NCBI RefSeq assembly: GCF_003144115.1
Contig: NW_020311999.1
Span: 953,774 to 1,017,773, forward strand
Source: Tilletiopsis washingtonensis
Taxonomy: Eukaryota > Basidiomycota > Exobasidiomycetes > Entylomatales
Length of the DNA stretch: 64,000 nt
Direction: 5' to 3'
Under the pieces are notes generated by a model that was not told where the DNA came from, made no database searches, and worked only from the letters and a program-made list of their open reading frames with translations. The translations under genes were made by a program, and so were the position numbers. This document shows positions 1 through 11,120 of this stretch, in pieces. Positions within the stretch are counted from its first letter, which is position 1; the number at the start of each line of letters is the position of its first letter.

Positions 1-536
1 GCAGAGACGTGGTGATGAGGAGCGCTGGCGGCGCATGCGGGTCCTCGTCCTCATCCTCGTCTCCCGCTGCCTCTTCTGCCTGGCCCTGGCCGGCATCGCC
101 CGAGCCTTCGGCAGCGTCATCGTCGTTCTGCGCCATCGACTGCGCGACAGCAGCAGACGGCCCGGGGCCAGCGTGCGTGTTGGGTGCGCTGATGATGGTC
201 TGGTTGAAGTCGCGCGTGTTCTCGATGGTGCGTGGCACATTCGCTTCCAACCGAGCCTGCGCAAGAGGCGTGGACGTGAGTGGAGCTCGGTCGCCTCGCC
301 GGCTAGACACTCTGGCCGCCAGTCCGGCCCAGCCAGCGGCGCTCGCGACTCACCTTCTTCTTCTCGCTGCCGCCCTCGCCCTTCTCCTCCTTTGCGCGCG
401 CAATGCGCGTCTTGAGCTTCTCCTGCGCCTTCTCGCGGCGGTGCTTGCGGTACACGTCCTGCCGCTTGTGCTTGTTGCGGATGTGGGAGAAGGACTCGCC
501 GGCGCCGGCGCTGGCGTGCGCAGCCGTGTTCGGCAT
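1..536 (-). CDS. RPF1: Ribosome production factor 1 (Brix family), 5' part only
   Basis: Role known for the family: nucleolar Brix protein needed for 60S subunit assembly (27S pre-rRNA processing). Two exons are visible, 536-354 and 256-1, joined over a GTGAGT...GCGCAG intron in phase 0; the gene continues past the left edge, so only about 146 residues are seen. Seen: a short Lys/Arg-rich N-terminus (NKHKRQDVYRKHRREKAQEK), then the family signature NVPRTIENTRDF just after the junction, an acidic stretch (DEDEDP), and PPALLITTS, which opens the Brix domain. ATG at 536 was chosen because the basic region follows almost directly, as in orthologues; in-frame codons upstream lie in what looks like leader. 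It diverges from the gene at 1268. Confidence 0.85.
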
Positions 537-1267
537 GCTGGATGTCTGGTGGGCGTGGGCGGCGGGGAGGATGCGATGAGCCGGGGTTGAGGGCTGGCGA
601 GATGGAAGGTGGTAGGCGCGGGGCAAAGGCGAACGGTGCCGCGGCCGGGCCTCGAGGCGGTGAACTTTTTGGAGAGCCGTGCTCACGTGACCGGCGCCAG
701 CCAGCCCAGGGACCCTGACCCTCTCTTCGCCCTCCTCCACGAGGCCGTGAGCTGTGCGCAAGTCATTGACCTCAAAATACTGATGAGCACTCCAAGCAGC
801 TACTGTCCTCACTCGAGGCTCACTTTCAGCAGACACTACGCTGGCATTGCCGATGTCGGACAGGCGCGCCTCCGCCTCCGCCGCGGCGGAACGCATCACA
901 TCCAGCGTCAGGCAGGCCCGCGCGCGCTGAAATGCTACCCGTTGACCCTAGTCAGCCGGGCGAAATGAAGGCAGAAAAGACCGGCGATGTCTGAACCCTT
1001 CATGCTTGAAGATGAGCTCATGCGGCGGGTCCACGGCGCTGCTCTGTCTTGCGCCCTCATCTCCTGCGAGTGCACGGCTCGCCCGGGCGCGGATCGTGTC
1101 CCTGCTCCTCAACCTCGGGCGCAGCATTCACGACATGCACAGGCAGCTGCCAGCAGGGCTCAGAGCTCGCGACAGTCGGGTGCTATGTATTGGCGCTCAT
1201 AGCTAAGGATGGAGAGTCAGACCGACCGCCATCTACCACAACTCCTCCTTCACCGCAGCCTGCAAGC
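537..1267. other. Divergent intergenic region RPF1 / hypothetical gene
   Basis: About 730 bp between two divergent ATGs. It must hold both promoters. Apart from the PAC-like octamer I see no gene, repeat or RNA signature. Confidence 0.5.
573..580 (+). promoter_or_regulatory. PAC-like GCGATGAG element upstream of RPF1
   Basis: Exact GCGATGAG, 37 bp upstream of the RPF1 ATG. In yeasts this PAC core marks ribosome-biogenesis promoters and works in either orientation. I found no exact copy in the UTP7/RRS1 or PRP17/ESF1 promoters, so an 8-mer by chance is possible. Confidence 0.3.
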
Positions 1268-1975
1268 ATGCCCGCAGCTGCCATCCACGCGCCCAACGAC
1301 GCCAACGTGTGGCTCGAGCAGACGCTCGAGAGCCTCGCCTCGCCTGTCCGGCTGTCCTTCAGCTTCAGCGCCGGCCTGCAGGAGTATGTCCGCCCAGCCG
1401 GGCTCGACCTCGCCTCGGCGCTGCAGCAGTACAAGCAGCGCGTCGACACCAAGTCCGCTGCCTCCGACCTTCTGCTCGTGTCGTCGGCGTACAAGCCTCG
1501 CGCAACCCGGTCCGGCGCTTCGTCGCCTTCGCCGTCCAAAGTTTGTGCCAGCCGCCGGCCGTCGGCCGATGCGTCGTCCCCGAGACCCCTTTCTACTGGG
1601 TCTCTCGCCGCAGTGACACGGTCGCAGTCCGAGTCGAGCAAATCCCGTGCCGCGGGGCCGCAGAAGCGTGCACCTCTCGGACATCCCGACGGCACCCGTA
1701 CGCTCGATGCGCAAGCACAGCACGCAGGCGGCATGCTCGCCGCACACCTCTCCGCGGTGAGAGCGGCGCCGGCCCTCAAGGCGAGCAAGTCGCGCATCTG
1801 GAAGCGCTCTCGAGCGCCGCCTGCGAGCGAGCAGCTGGAGGAGGAGTGGGAGTGCAGCAGCACCTCTCCGGCGCTGGCGCCGCAGTGCTTCGACGAGATG
1901 ATGGCGAACCTGCTGTGGCGCACCCAGGCTCCCATGGCACAGCACACGTGCCGCAAAGCTCTCAGTCGCAAGTAG
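1268..1975 (+). CDS. Hypothetical Ser/Ala-rich protein, 235 aa
   Basis: Single uninterrupted frame from ATG 1268 to TAG 1973-1975. The N-terminal 60 residues look ordered (NVWLEQTLESLASPVRLSFS, then ASALQQYKQRV). The middle is Ser/Arg/Pro-rich and looks disordered. The C-terminus is again mixed (EQLEEEWECS, FDEMMANLLW). No signal peptide, membrane segment or catalytic motif is visible and I do not recognise the family. The frame is open well upstream of the chosen ATG, so a longer N-terminus is possible. Its 3' end faces UTP7 with 143 bp between stops. Lack of introns is unusual here but shared with the kinesin gene. Confidence 0.5.
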   Translation: MPAAAIHAPNDANVWLEQTLESLASPVRLSFSFSAGLQEYVRPAGLDLASALQQYKQRVDTKSAASDLLLVSSAYKPRATRSGASSPSPSKVCASRRPSADASSPRPLSTGSLAAVTRSQSESSKSRAAGPQKRAPLGHPDGTRTLDAQAQHAGGMLAAHLSAVRAAPALKASKSRIWKRSRAPPASEQLEEEWECSSTSPALAPQCFDEMMANLLWRTQAPMAQHTCRKALSRK

Positions 1976-2118
1976 CTCGTGCGCTGACTATTGCGCTCGA
2001 GACGTGTCGCCAAGTTTGTGCGTCACCAGCGGCCACCCGACCACCAGGACCTGCTCGAGCGACACTAGTGGAGAAGAACGATATTGCGCACAGAATGTGA
2101 TTGTGCGGCGGGACGCTA

Positions 2119-4263
2119 CTATGCCTTGGCGCCACGGCCGCGCTTCTTGCTGAAGTAGGCGAGGGCAGAGTTGTCGACCTCCTCGGCGGGCAGGCCGGCG
2201 GCCACGCGGGCATCGCGCTTCGCCTGGGCTGATCTCTCGTCCTTCGCACGCGCCAGCTTGGCACGCACGGCGAGCTGATGGACGGCTCATTTGAGCACAC
2301 ACGCCGACGTGCACGCACACGGCCCGCACTCACTGCATTGGGGTCGATGACGTTCTGCTTCTGCTTGCGGAGGTAGCGCTTCATGGCCGAGTTCTTGCCG
2401 CGCATCTTGTGCTTCTCCTTGACGCCCTTCGCCGGCGCGGCGGCAGAGCCGTAGCTGCCCGTGAGCGCCTGGTTCGGGTCCGCCTCGGGCTCGTCGTCGC
2501 TGTCGTCGCCGCGACCGCCGTGCGCTACAGCCGGCTCCTCGCCCTCGTCTGCCGCTCCATCCAGACGCAGACGTTCCAGACGCGTGAGACGAGCATACGG
2601 CCGGCCGTCGGCGGCCTTCGCCAGCTGCCCAGATGCCGGAGGCGAGCCAGCACGCGGCTGATCAGCCGAGCGAGAGCCTGGCGTGTCGAGCTGTCCAAGC
2701 ATGGCCGGGTCGAGCGTAATCATGTCGGGCTGGATCTGCGCGGCGGATAGCGTGTCAGCGCTGCAGTAGACACTTCCTCTGCGTCACTCACCTTGTCCAG
2801 CAGCGCGTGCACCTCGCGCTCGCGGCGGCTGTTCTTGTTCTCATACGGATCTGCCTCGGTCGAGTCGTACTTCGGCTCTCCCGAGCCGGGCACGACGAGG
2901 GAGTCGAAGCCCTTGGCATGCGCCACGCCGAGCACGTCCTCGAACGGGCAGAAGCCGATACTGATGGGCGGGCCGGTAGGGAAGCCGTTCGTCAGGTAGG
3001 GCCCTGGCGGTGCGTTGCCGAGCGGCGCCTTTGTGTTGTAGATGCTGACGTGGCTACCCCACGCGGCTCCAAGCAGTCCGCGCTGCGAGTACTTCAGGTC
3101 GCTCGCCGGCTTCCGGCTCGTCCACTCCCTAACAGCGCCCCGGCCAAGCATGCGCACGTCCCACACCTTGATGCCGCCGTCCAGTCCGCTCGTCGCAAGC
3201 TCGCGTCCGCCGTCCCGGGTCGAGACAGCAATGCCGCTCAACGGGCCCCGATGCGCCAGCATCTTCAGCGCCGGGGTAGAAAGATTCGGCGTCCACATCG
3301 TCACGGTGCCGTTGGCGTGTCCCAGATTGATCACGGCAGAGAGCGGATTCTGCGCCATCGTCGAGCAGGCGCCGAGGCCGGTGCGATGCTGAGACACCAG
3401 CAGGCCGGTCGATGTGTCCTGATACTTCAGGTAGCCCGCGTTGCCCTGCGAGCGAATGGGTATGAGCTTCAGCGCATCCCTAGCGCCCCTAGCCCTCATG
3501 ACGCATCACTCACAACAGTAGCGAGAAGGAAGTGGTACGGCAGGAACTCCATGCGCTGCACCTCAATGTGATCCTTCAAGCGGTGCACCTCGGCGCCCTG
3601 CGAGTCGTAGATGTACGTGTACTTCTTCTGCGCCGCAGCGAAGAAGCTCGTGTTGTGCAGCCACTTGACGTCGCGCACCGTCTCCTGCACCTGGATCTCG
3701 CAGAGCAGCTTTCCAGCCTGCCAGTCGAATGCAGCGAGATGGCCCTTGCGGCCACCCAGAAGCAGATGTCGCCCGTTGCGTGTGTAGTCGTGCCGGTACG
3801 GCCCGAGCCCGACCGACGCCTTGCCACCGGAGAGGTCCAGGGCAAAGGACTTCCGTGCCGAGTCCACGGCTACACTCTCGCGGATCTCACGCTGCGTGAT
3901 GCGCGCCGTGCGCTCGAGCGCCGTCTCAGTCTCGATCAGACCGGCCTCCTCGCCGGGCGCAGGCGCATTGAGGAAGTCGTCGGCCAGCCGAGCGTGCTCC
4001 TGCGCCCGCCGCTGCTCGAGGGCCGTGCGGGCGAGCTTGGCGCGCAGCTTCTTGTCCTCGATCTTGCCGAGCGACTTCGGCGGGCGCGCACCGGGCAGAG
4101 GAGCGGCCTGCTGCAGCGAGACGGGGATGCGCGTGGAGCGGGCAATCGAGTGGGCCTGCTTTGCCAGGTCCTCCTCGGCGTGCGAGCCGGTGTTGGGCGC
4201 ACGCTTCTTGCCGCCGCGGCGCTTCTGCGCGCCGGCGGGGCGCGACGACGGTCCGGGGTCCAT
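2119..4263 (-). CDS. UTP7: U3 snoRNP protein Utp7 (WDR46, WD40 plus BING4CT)
   Basis: Family role: WD40 protein of the small-subunit processome, needed for 18S rRNA maturation. Exons 4263-3514, 3445-2792, 2735-2334, 2274-2119; all junctions phase 0; 653 aa. Seen: a basic N-terminus (KRRGGKKRAP), then FALDLSGGKAS, LGPYRHDYTRNGRHLLLGG and WD40-type blades through exon 2 (ATSGLDGGIKVWDVR). At about residues 434-470 is the BING4CT signature with PGSGEP and ADPYENKNSRRE. The tail is Lys/Arg-rich and ends KKRGRGAKA. Yeast Utp7 is about 554 aa, so this copy has extra linker near its end. It shares a 317-bp divergent promoter with RRS1, another ribosome-assembly gene. Confidence 0.9.
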
Positions 4264-4580
4264 CGAAGCGTCGTATGTGGGAGAGGTCAAGTGGAGAGGA
4301 CGCGGCGCGGGCAGGTATGCAGCGAAGAGGAGGTAGGGAGCCAAGATGCAGGCACGAAGGGCGCGCCGCCTCACCAAAATCTGGCTGCCGTGCGAGAGCC
4401 ACGCCTGGGCCCATCACGTGCGCCTCGCCCGCGAAAAAGTGAGCCGCGATGCCGGATCTTCTTGGCCGGGCTTCAAGCTCGCCGCGAATTTGTAGTCGCG
4501 CCGGATACAACGCGCGAGCACCAAGGTCTGCGAGCTGCTGCCGCGCCCCTGCCTCCTCTCCACACCCACACGCCGCCATC
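4264..4580. promoter_or_regulatory. Bidirectional promoter UTP7 / RRS1
   Basis: 317 bp between two divergent start codons of ribosome-assembly genes, so common regulation is likely by position (inference). Short A/T tracts (CCAAAATC, CGAAAAAG, GAATTTG) interrupt GC-rich sequence. No exact PAC box seen. Confidence 0.5.
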
Positions 4581-5736
4581 ATGTCCGCATCTGCAGCCTC
4601 GTCCTCCAACGCAACGCTTCTGACGCACCTGCACCTCGATGCCGCGCTCCTGCTGAGCGTCGACTCGTCGCCGGTGCCGCGCAAGCTGGCCACATCGACG
4701 CCCGCCGAGCGCGACGCACTCCTGCGCGCGCGCGCGCAGGCGGCCACGCAGGCCCTCGTCTCGCACCTTTACGCGCTGCCTTCGTCTACGCACCCTGATC
4801 ACGGCCGCATCGCGCTGCTGCCTGCCGCCCTCGCCGTGGGCGCCGGTGGCACGCCGCTGCCGCGCGAGAAGCCGCTGCCCGCGCCGAAGGCGGAGACCAA
4901 GTGGGAGGCCTTTGCCAAGCGCAAGGGCATCAACGCCACGACGAAGAAGGACAAGCTGGTCTGGGACGACGACCGCAAGGAGTGGGTGCCGCGCTGGGGT
5001 TTCAAGGGCAAGAACAAGGATGCGGAGCAGCAGTGGATCCACGAGCTGCCGAACAATGCGCGTGAGTGTGCGTGGTGCCGCACAGAGCAGCAGTCCGCTG
5101 ACCGCTGCGACAGCCGACGACCACAACCCCATCGCCGCCGCCCGCGCGGAGCGCACGGCGCGCAAGCTCTCCAACGAGGCACGCCGCGCTCGCAACGTCG
5201 CCCGCGCCACGGGCGCCCCGACATCTACCGTTGCTGCAGCGCATGCCGCGGCGGCCAACGGGCTGGGCGGAGGCGCAGCGGGCGAGGCTGCGGCCAAGCG
5301 CAAGGCGGACCGCGAGCAGAAGAAGGCGCAGCTCGACGCCGACGTGCGGCGCGCCAAGGTCAGCACTGCCAGCATGGGCAAGTTCGACAAGCGTCTTGAG
5401 GGCGAGACGAAGGAGAAGGGCGTCAAGCGCAAGGTGAGTGGCCTCGTGGCGGCTTGCGGGCGACAACCAGCTGACGCTCTCCGGCGCACTCAGTTCGCAC
5501 CGAACGAGATCGACACATCCTCGGAGCGGAATGCTCAGCTGGCGATGCTGAACGGTCTTGGCGGCAGCGCTTCCCGCTCGAAGCCCAACGCCAAGGGCCA
5601 GGGCGACGAGAGCCTCGTCAATGCCCGCAAGGCTGTGCGGTTCGCCAGCGGTGGGCGCGGTAGCGCTGCCCTGGCTGGCGGCGCCCGGGGCGGCCGCGGC
5701 GGTCGCGGTGGCCGTGGCCGGGGCCGCGGCAAGTGA
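4581..5736 (+). CDS. RRS1: Ribosome biogenesis regulator Rrs1
   Basis: Family role: nucleolar protein that with Rpf2 brings 5S RNP (uL5, uL18, 5S rRNA) into pre-60S particles. Exons 4581-5061, 5114-5433, 5494-5736; 347 aa. Seen: the Rrs1 core in exon 1 with LHLDAALLLSVD near the start, then KWEAFAKRKGI, LVWDDDRKEWVPRWGFKG and the Lys/Asp linker; exon 2 has the basic helix ARAERTARKLSNEARRARN. The C-terminus is an RG-rich tail of GGR/RGG repeats. Intron 1 splits a proline codon and intron 2 is phase 0. Ends 90 bp from the PRP17 stop on the other strand. Confidence 0.9.
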
Positions 5737-5826
5737 TGCCTTCAGGGTCACCTGCTCAGCTGCAATGTCACACGCGTCTCTGTTCAAGCTCTGGATGCTG
5801 ATCACATTGTGCAGGCTGGGTATGGT

Positions 5827-8169
5827 TCAGTCCTGTGGAAGCAGAGTCAGCCGGCGGACATGAGTGCCGAGCGGCAGTCGACGTACCCAAAGCTTGATTG
5901 TGCCGTCCCACGAGCCAGTCACGAGCTTGGACTGCACGGCGCGATGTGGTCAGCGTCGGACAGCAGCCATAGCACCGCTGCGGAGTCAGCACTCACGCTC
6001 TCGTGCGGCAGCCATTCGTGGCTGATGACGACCTCCTTGTGCGCCCGCAGCCGCTTGAGGAGCCGCCCGCTCTTCCAGTCCCAGAACACGACGTTGCCGT
6101 CGCCGTCGCCCGAGGAGATGTAGCGGCCGTCGGGGCTGAAGTTGACCTGGCAGGCGTAGCCGGCAATCTGGTGGCCGGCAAAGACCTTTTTGCGGTTCTG
6201 CCGGAAGCTGTCCGCGGCGTAGACCACGATCGTGTTGTCGAGCGACTGGCAGGCGAGCCACTTTTCTGCGGGAGTCTGCAGCGTCAGTCTGGATGCAGCT
6301 CTAAGCGCCACGAGCTACGCACTGTTCGGGTGGAGGGTGACCGCTGGCATCGAGTGCATTGCCGGATCGGCGATGTACTTGATCACAACGGGGATGCCAA
6401 AGTCCCACGCGCGGAGCGTCTTGTCGTCGGACGTCGTGACGAAGCGCCGGTTCTCGTCGACGAACGTGATCGTGTTGACGGGCCCGAGATGCTGGTCGTA
6501 GTCTTGCGTGACCTCGCCCGTGCCGAGATCGAACTGCGCATGCGTCAGTGCAGGACTGCGCGGAGCTCATGCGGGGCCACTCACCTGTGTGATCTTCTTG
6601 TCGCTCATGCCCGCAAGGAAGGTGTTGTGCTTCTCCGGGTGGAAGCGCACCACGTTCGCGACCTTGCCGTTGGAGAAGGCGCGGATGCACTGGCCCGTCT
6701 CGGTGTCCCACAGCTTTATTTGCCGGTCGTACGAGGCAGAGAGGAACTGCCGCCCATCGTGGTTGAAGGTGACGTCCTTGACCGCCTTGTTGTGGCCCAT
6801 GAACGTGCGCAGGCACTTGCCGTCGTGGTAGACGTCCCACAGCTGTAGCCGCTGATGTCAGCGCCGGGATCCAGAGCCCGCGCCACGCACCACTCACCTT
6901 GATCTTGGTGTCCATGCTGCCACTGAGCATGAGGTGTCCGCTGCCGGGGAAGAGGCGCACGGCGCTGACGCCCTTCGTGTGCCCTGCCCACGTGTGGATG
7001 CACGTCTTCGGGATGTAGCTCGCCTGCGCGCCCGGCTCGCCGTGCAGGTTTGAGTCGACATCGTTCGGCACGTGCATGTATGTGCGGCCCTGGTAGTCGA
7101 ACATCGACTTGCCTGCGCGGTGGAACATGAGCATGACTGGCAGGAACGCCGGCGTCGAGGAACGCACCGTGGAAGACGCTCTTCTCCGTGCCTGCCTCGT
7201 CGTCCTGCTTCCGCCGGAGCGCCATCGCCTCCTCCTCCTTCTTGCGATCTGTGCTCTTCTGCTCCGCAATCCGGATCTCCTCAGGCGTCGGGCCCACGCC
7301 CTCTGCGACGTGGATCTTCTCGCCCTTCCAGCCGCCCCACGGACCGACGTATCCTCCATCGCCCACCTCCTCTAGACTGCCGTCCTGCCCTTCGCGCTTC
7401 TGCTTCAGCGACCTGGCAGTCGCCCGGCCCTCCTTGCCTCCGCCACGCAGTTCGAGCGCTGATGCGCCGCCGAGCGAGGCGGCCTTGGCAGCATCGCCTA
7501 CGAAGCCGCCGGTCCCAGACGCGCCGCCCGCATTGAGAAGATTGGACGGATCACGGGCGTAGCCGAGCGTCGCGAAGGTCCTCTGCTGGTTGCGGAAGTC
7601 GAAGTCGGAGAGCGCTGCTGCTTCGACGTGCCCCGTGAGCGTATTTGCCTGCGAGCCCAGGGGCTTCGATGCGAACGGGTTCTGCGGCCCGAGCAGCGGC
7701 GCAGTCATCGCTGCGTAGGGCAGATTGACGTGCATCGCCGTGTCAGACGCGCGCACGAGCAGCTGCGATGAGGAGGCGTCCTGAGGAAAGATGCATGAGC
7801 AACGAACCTCAGCCCGGCGCAGCAGCGTGTGCGGCTCACCTCTTCTGCCACCTCGGGCGCGGCGCGGACGGCGAGCTGCTGCGACGAGGAGCTGCTGCTG
7901 CTGGGCGCGGCGGCCGAGACCGACGGGCCAGCATCAGCGGCGGCTCTTCTTGGGCGCTTCGCAGTCTTGCGGTCTGCCGCCGAGGCTGCGTCGGGCCGCG
8001 GGGCAGAGAGAGCGGCCAGACCAAACGCATCGCTGGGATCGACGTCCGGCTCGTCGTCATCCTGGACGTCGGCGCTCTGTGCGGCCTGCCGCTTCGGTGC
8101 GGCTGCGGCCTGCGGCGGCGCAGCGACTTCGGAGTCCGAGTCGGACTCGTAGCTGGCGAGCTTCTCCAT
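5827..8169 (-). CDS. PRP17: Pre-mRNA splicing factor Prp17/Cdc40 (WD40)
   Basis: Family role: WD40 spliceosome protein acting at the second catalytic step. Exons 8169-7840, 7780-7168, 7112-6898, 6842-6585, 6533-6323, 6265-5997, 5931-5887, 5832-5827; 648 aa. Seen: acidic Ser-rich N-terminus, NPYA-like block replaced by LPYAAM, the signature YVGPWGGW near residue 254, [53 protein letters not shown] and the closing blade WDGTIKLWD. The intron at 6322-6266 uses the inner CAG: only this acceptor keeps frame and gives HPNKKWLACQ as in orthologues. The last exon is six bases, GAC TGA, which adds the final Asp of IKLWD. Divergent from ESF1. Confidence 0.9.
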
Positions 8170-8412
8170 GGCAGACAGCGAGCGGCGTGGAGGGAGTTGT
8201 GGAAGCTAAGCTAGAGAGCCAGTGCCGCGAGCGAGGCGGGACAGCGGCGCGGTCGGCGGCGCGCGCATGAGCGGCTGACGGCCTTACGTAAGCAGCCACG
8301 CCCGGCTAGAATTTTGAGGCAGGGCGCCTCAAGTGGAGTCGAGTCGAGGTGCACAACCTTCCTTCCGCACTACGAACCAGCACACTCGCTCCCTCCCACG
8401 ACACATCTCAGC
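8170..8412. promoter_or_regulatory. Bidirectional promoter PRP17 / ESF1
   Basis: 243 bp between divergent ATGs. The only A/T-rich patch is TAGAATTTTGAGG near 8308-8320, about 95 bp upstream of ESF1. It loosely resembles the yeast RRPE core (AAAATTTT), which is weak evidence. Confidence 0.4.
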
Positions 8413-11046
8413 ATGGCCAAGAAGCGATCAGGCGGCTCCGCCGATGCGCCGCGCGCCCGCCACGCGGCCGAGCAGACGGACCCGCGCTTCGCCCGCCTGC
8501 ACACGGACCCGCGCTTCCTGCGGCCCAAGGCGCACGAGGCCAAGGCCGTGCTCGACGAGCGCTTCGCCTCGCTGCTCGACGACAGCGCGCCAAGGAAGGC
8601 AGCCGCGCGGCCCCGGCAGCGCCAGGTCGACCAGTATGGCCGGCCGCGCGTCGAGGCGCAGGACGCGTCGGAGATGCGCCGCCTCTACCGCCTGGCGGGC
8701 GAGGGCGAGGGCGAGCAGTCGCAGGACTCTGACGACTCGGCCAGCAGCAGCGAAAGCGAAGCACCGCAGGGTGCCATCGACTATGCTCGCGGCGAAGGGC
8801 TGCTCGAGAGCAGCGGCGGCGAGAGCTCTGATGAGGAGGGCGATCACGAGGACGCCCGCTCGGAAGCATCCGACGACGCCTCCTCGGCGGACGACTACGA
8901 TGGCGTGCTGCTGGGCCGGGCGGACGTCAGGAGGCGCGAGAAGAAGCGCCAGGCGCGCGAGGGAACGCCAAGCAGCGGATCTGAGGACGGCTCCGTTGCT
9001 GCTGCCGAGGCAGCGGCCTCTGAAGATCTTGACGAGGCCGCTTTGGCGGAGCTCGATGCGCAAGCAGCGGCCAATCTTCGGGCTGCAAGCACGGCTGGCC
9101 CGAGCTCTAGCAAGGGTGCCTCTGCAGTGCCGCGAGCAGACGCACAAGTCCTCCGCGGAGACGCGACTGCTCGTCTGGCGATGGTCAATCTCGACTGGGA
9201 CCACGTGCGCGCTGTCGACCTGCTCGTCATGCTGTCCTCTCTCGTCTCACCGTCAGCAACACGCCTGCCCGGCCATGCCGCGGCGGAGCGGCACTCAGCC
9301 TCGTCTGCGGTCAAGGGCCATGTGCACAGCGTGCGCATCTATCCTTCGGAGTTCGGACGCGAGCGCATGGAGCGCGAGAATCGCGAGGGGCCTCCGCGCG
9401 AGATCTTCAAGCGCGACGATGCTGCTCAGGGCTCGTCGAAGAAGCGCAGCAAGTCGCGCAGCAAGAAACGCAGTGGCGCCGAAGACGAGGAGGAGGCGGA
9501 AGATGTCTTTGAGGTGGATGAGGGAGGCGAATTCGACGAGGAGATGCTGCGCAGATACCAGCTGGAGCGTTTGCGGTGAGTCTGACGAACTGCCTGCGTC
9601 TTCACCCGCTCACCATCTGCTCTTGCAGGTATTACTATGCCATCGCGACGTTCGACAGCGCCGCAACCGCCCAGCACGTCTATGACGAGCTGGACGGCAC
9701 GGAGATGGAGCGGACTGCCAACGTCTTTGATCTGCGCTTCGTGCCGGACGAGATGGACTTTCCAGCCACGCAGGGTGGCGAGGAGGGCTGGCGCGACGAA
9801 GCACGCGAGGGCGAGGAGGTCGGCACGTACCGTGGCGTCGACTTCCGCACTGACGTGAGTGTGGCCCGTCTGGCCCGAGTTGTCAACTGCTGACAGCACC
9901 TCCCATCAGGCGCTGCGGCACTCCAAGGTCAAGCTCACGTGGGATGCCGACGACTCCGCCCGCCAAAAGGTCACGCGGGCTGTGAACCGCGATCTCTCGA
10001 AGTCGCAGCTGCGTGACGACGACTTCCGGGCCTACCTCGCCTCTGCGAGCGAGGACGAGGCCGAACAGCCGGATGACGAGCAGGAGGCTGCACGCTTTCG
10101 CGCGCTGATGGGTCTCGACGGCACCGACGGGCCCGCAGCCGGCAAGCGCAAGGGGCGCAGCGCTGCGTTCGAGGATGCGCGAGAGGCTCCCGAGGAGGGC
10201 GACATGCAGATCACCTTTCTGCCCGGCCTGTCGGAGGCTGCAGCTCGCAAGGCCTCAGGCAAGGCCCAGAGCACCGGCGACGAGACGACAATCGAGAAGT
10301 ACCGCCGCAAGCAGAAGGAGAAGAAGCTCAAGCGCGCCAAAGATGCCCCGGCAGAGGCCGAAGAGGCAAGCGAGGGCGTGCAAGAAGGGCCTTCTGCCGG
10401 GCCGTCTGCGGCGGGCTTCGACGACCCCTTCTTCGCGGGCGGCGACGACGACGAAGACTTTGCTGCCGCGCTCGATGCTGAGCTGGGCGAGCGGCCCGCC
10501 AAGAAGGAGAAACAGAAGAAAAGGAAGGAAAAGAAGGAGCAAGCGCAGACGCCCGAGGAGCAGGCAGAAGCAGCCCGTGCCCAGGCTGAGCTGGAGCTCA
10601 TGGTCGACTCCGACAGCGACGGAGGCCGTGGACACTTCGACATGAAGGAGATCCTGCGAGCCGAGCGGGGCGCAGACAAGAAGCGCGGCGCCCGCGGCAA
10701 GAAGGTCCGCAAGGAGCGCGATGCGCCCACGCAGGTCCAGGACGGCTTCAGCCTCGACGTGGCCGACTCGCGCTTCGCCCCCGTCTTCGAGGACCATCGC
10801 TTTGCGCTCGACCCAAGCCATCCGAGCTTCATCAAGACGAAGAACATGGACAAGCTGCTCGCGGAGCGGCGCCGCCGCCAAGATGCGAGCGCAGCTCCTG
10901 TTGAGCCGAGCAGTGCCACTAGCGCAGATGCTGGGCCGTCTGGCAGGTCTGAGCTCGCTGCGCTGGTCAAGTCTGTGAAGAAGCGCGGGCCTTCGGGTCG
11001 CGGAGGGCGCGGCGACTCTGCCAAGCGCCAGAAGCCTGCAGCCTGA
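8413..11046 (+). CDS. ESF1: Pre-rRNA processing protein Esf1 (NUC153)
   Basis: Family role: nucleolar factor needed for 18S rRNA production, part of the early 90S particle. Exons 8413-9575, 9629-9854, 9910-11046; 841 aa. Seen: N-terminal DPRFARLHTDPRF and ERFASLL block, long Ser/Asp/Glu-rich spacer, then the folded core with MVNLDWDHVRAVDLLVML, HSVRIYPSEFGRERM, YYYAIATFDSAATAQHVYDE and FDLRFVPDEM. The spacer after that is Lys/Glu-rich. Near residues 741-780 is the NUC153 motif with DSRFAPVFEDHRFALDPSHP. ATG at 8413 matches the family start MAKKR; the frame upstream has no other ATG that fits. The stop lies 74 bp from that of the PP2C gene. Confidence 0.92.
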
Positions 11047-11120
11047 GCTCGTGCACGCCGCAAAGGACCCTCGGGCGGACAGCCCACTCCTGCTCTCTCT
11101 AGGTATGTATTGCCGTCGCC

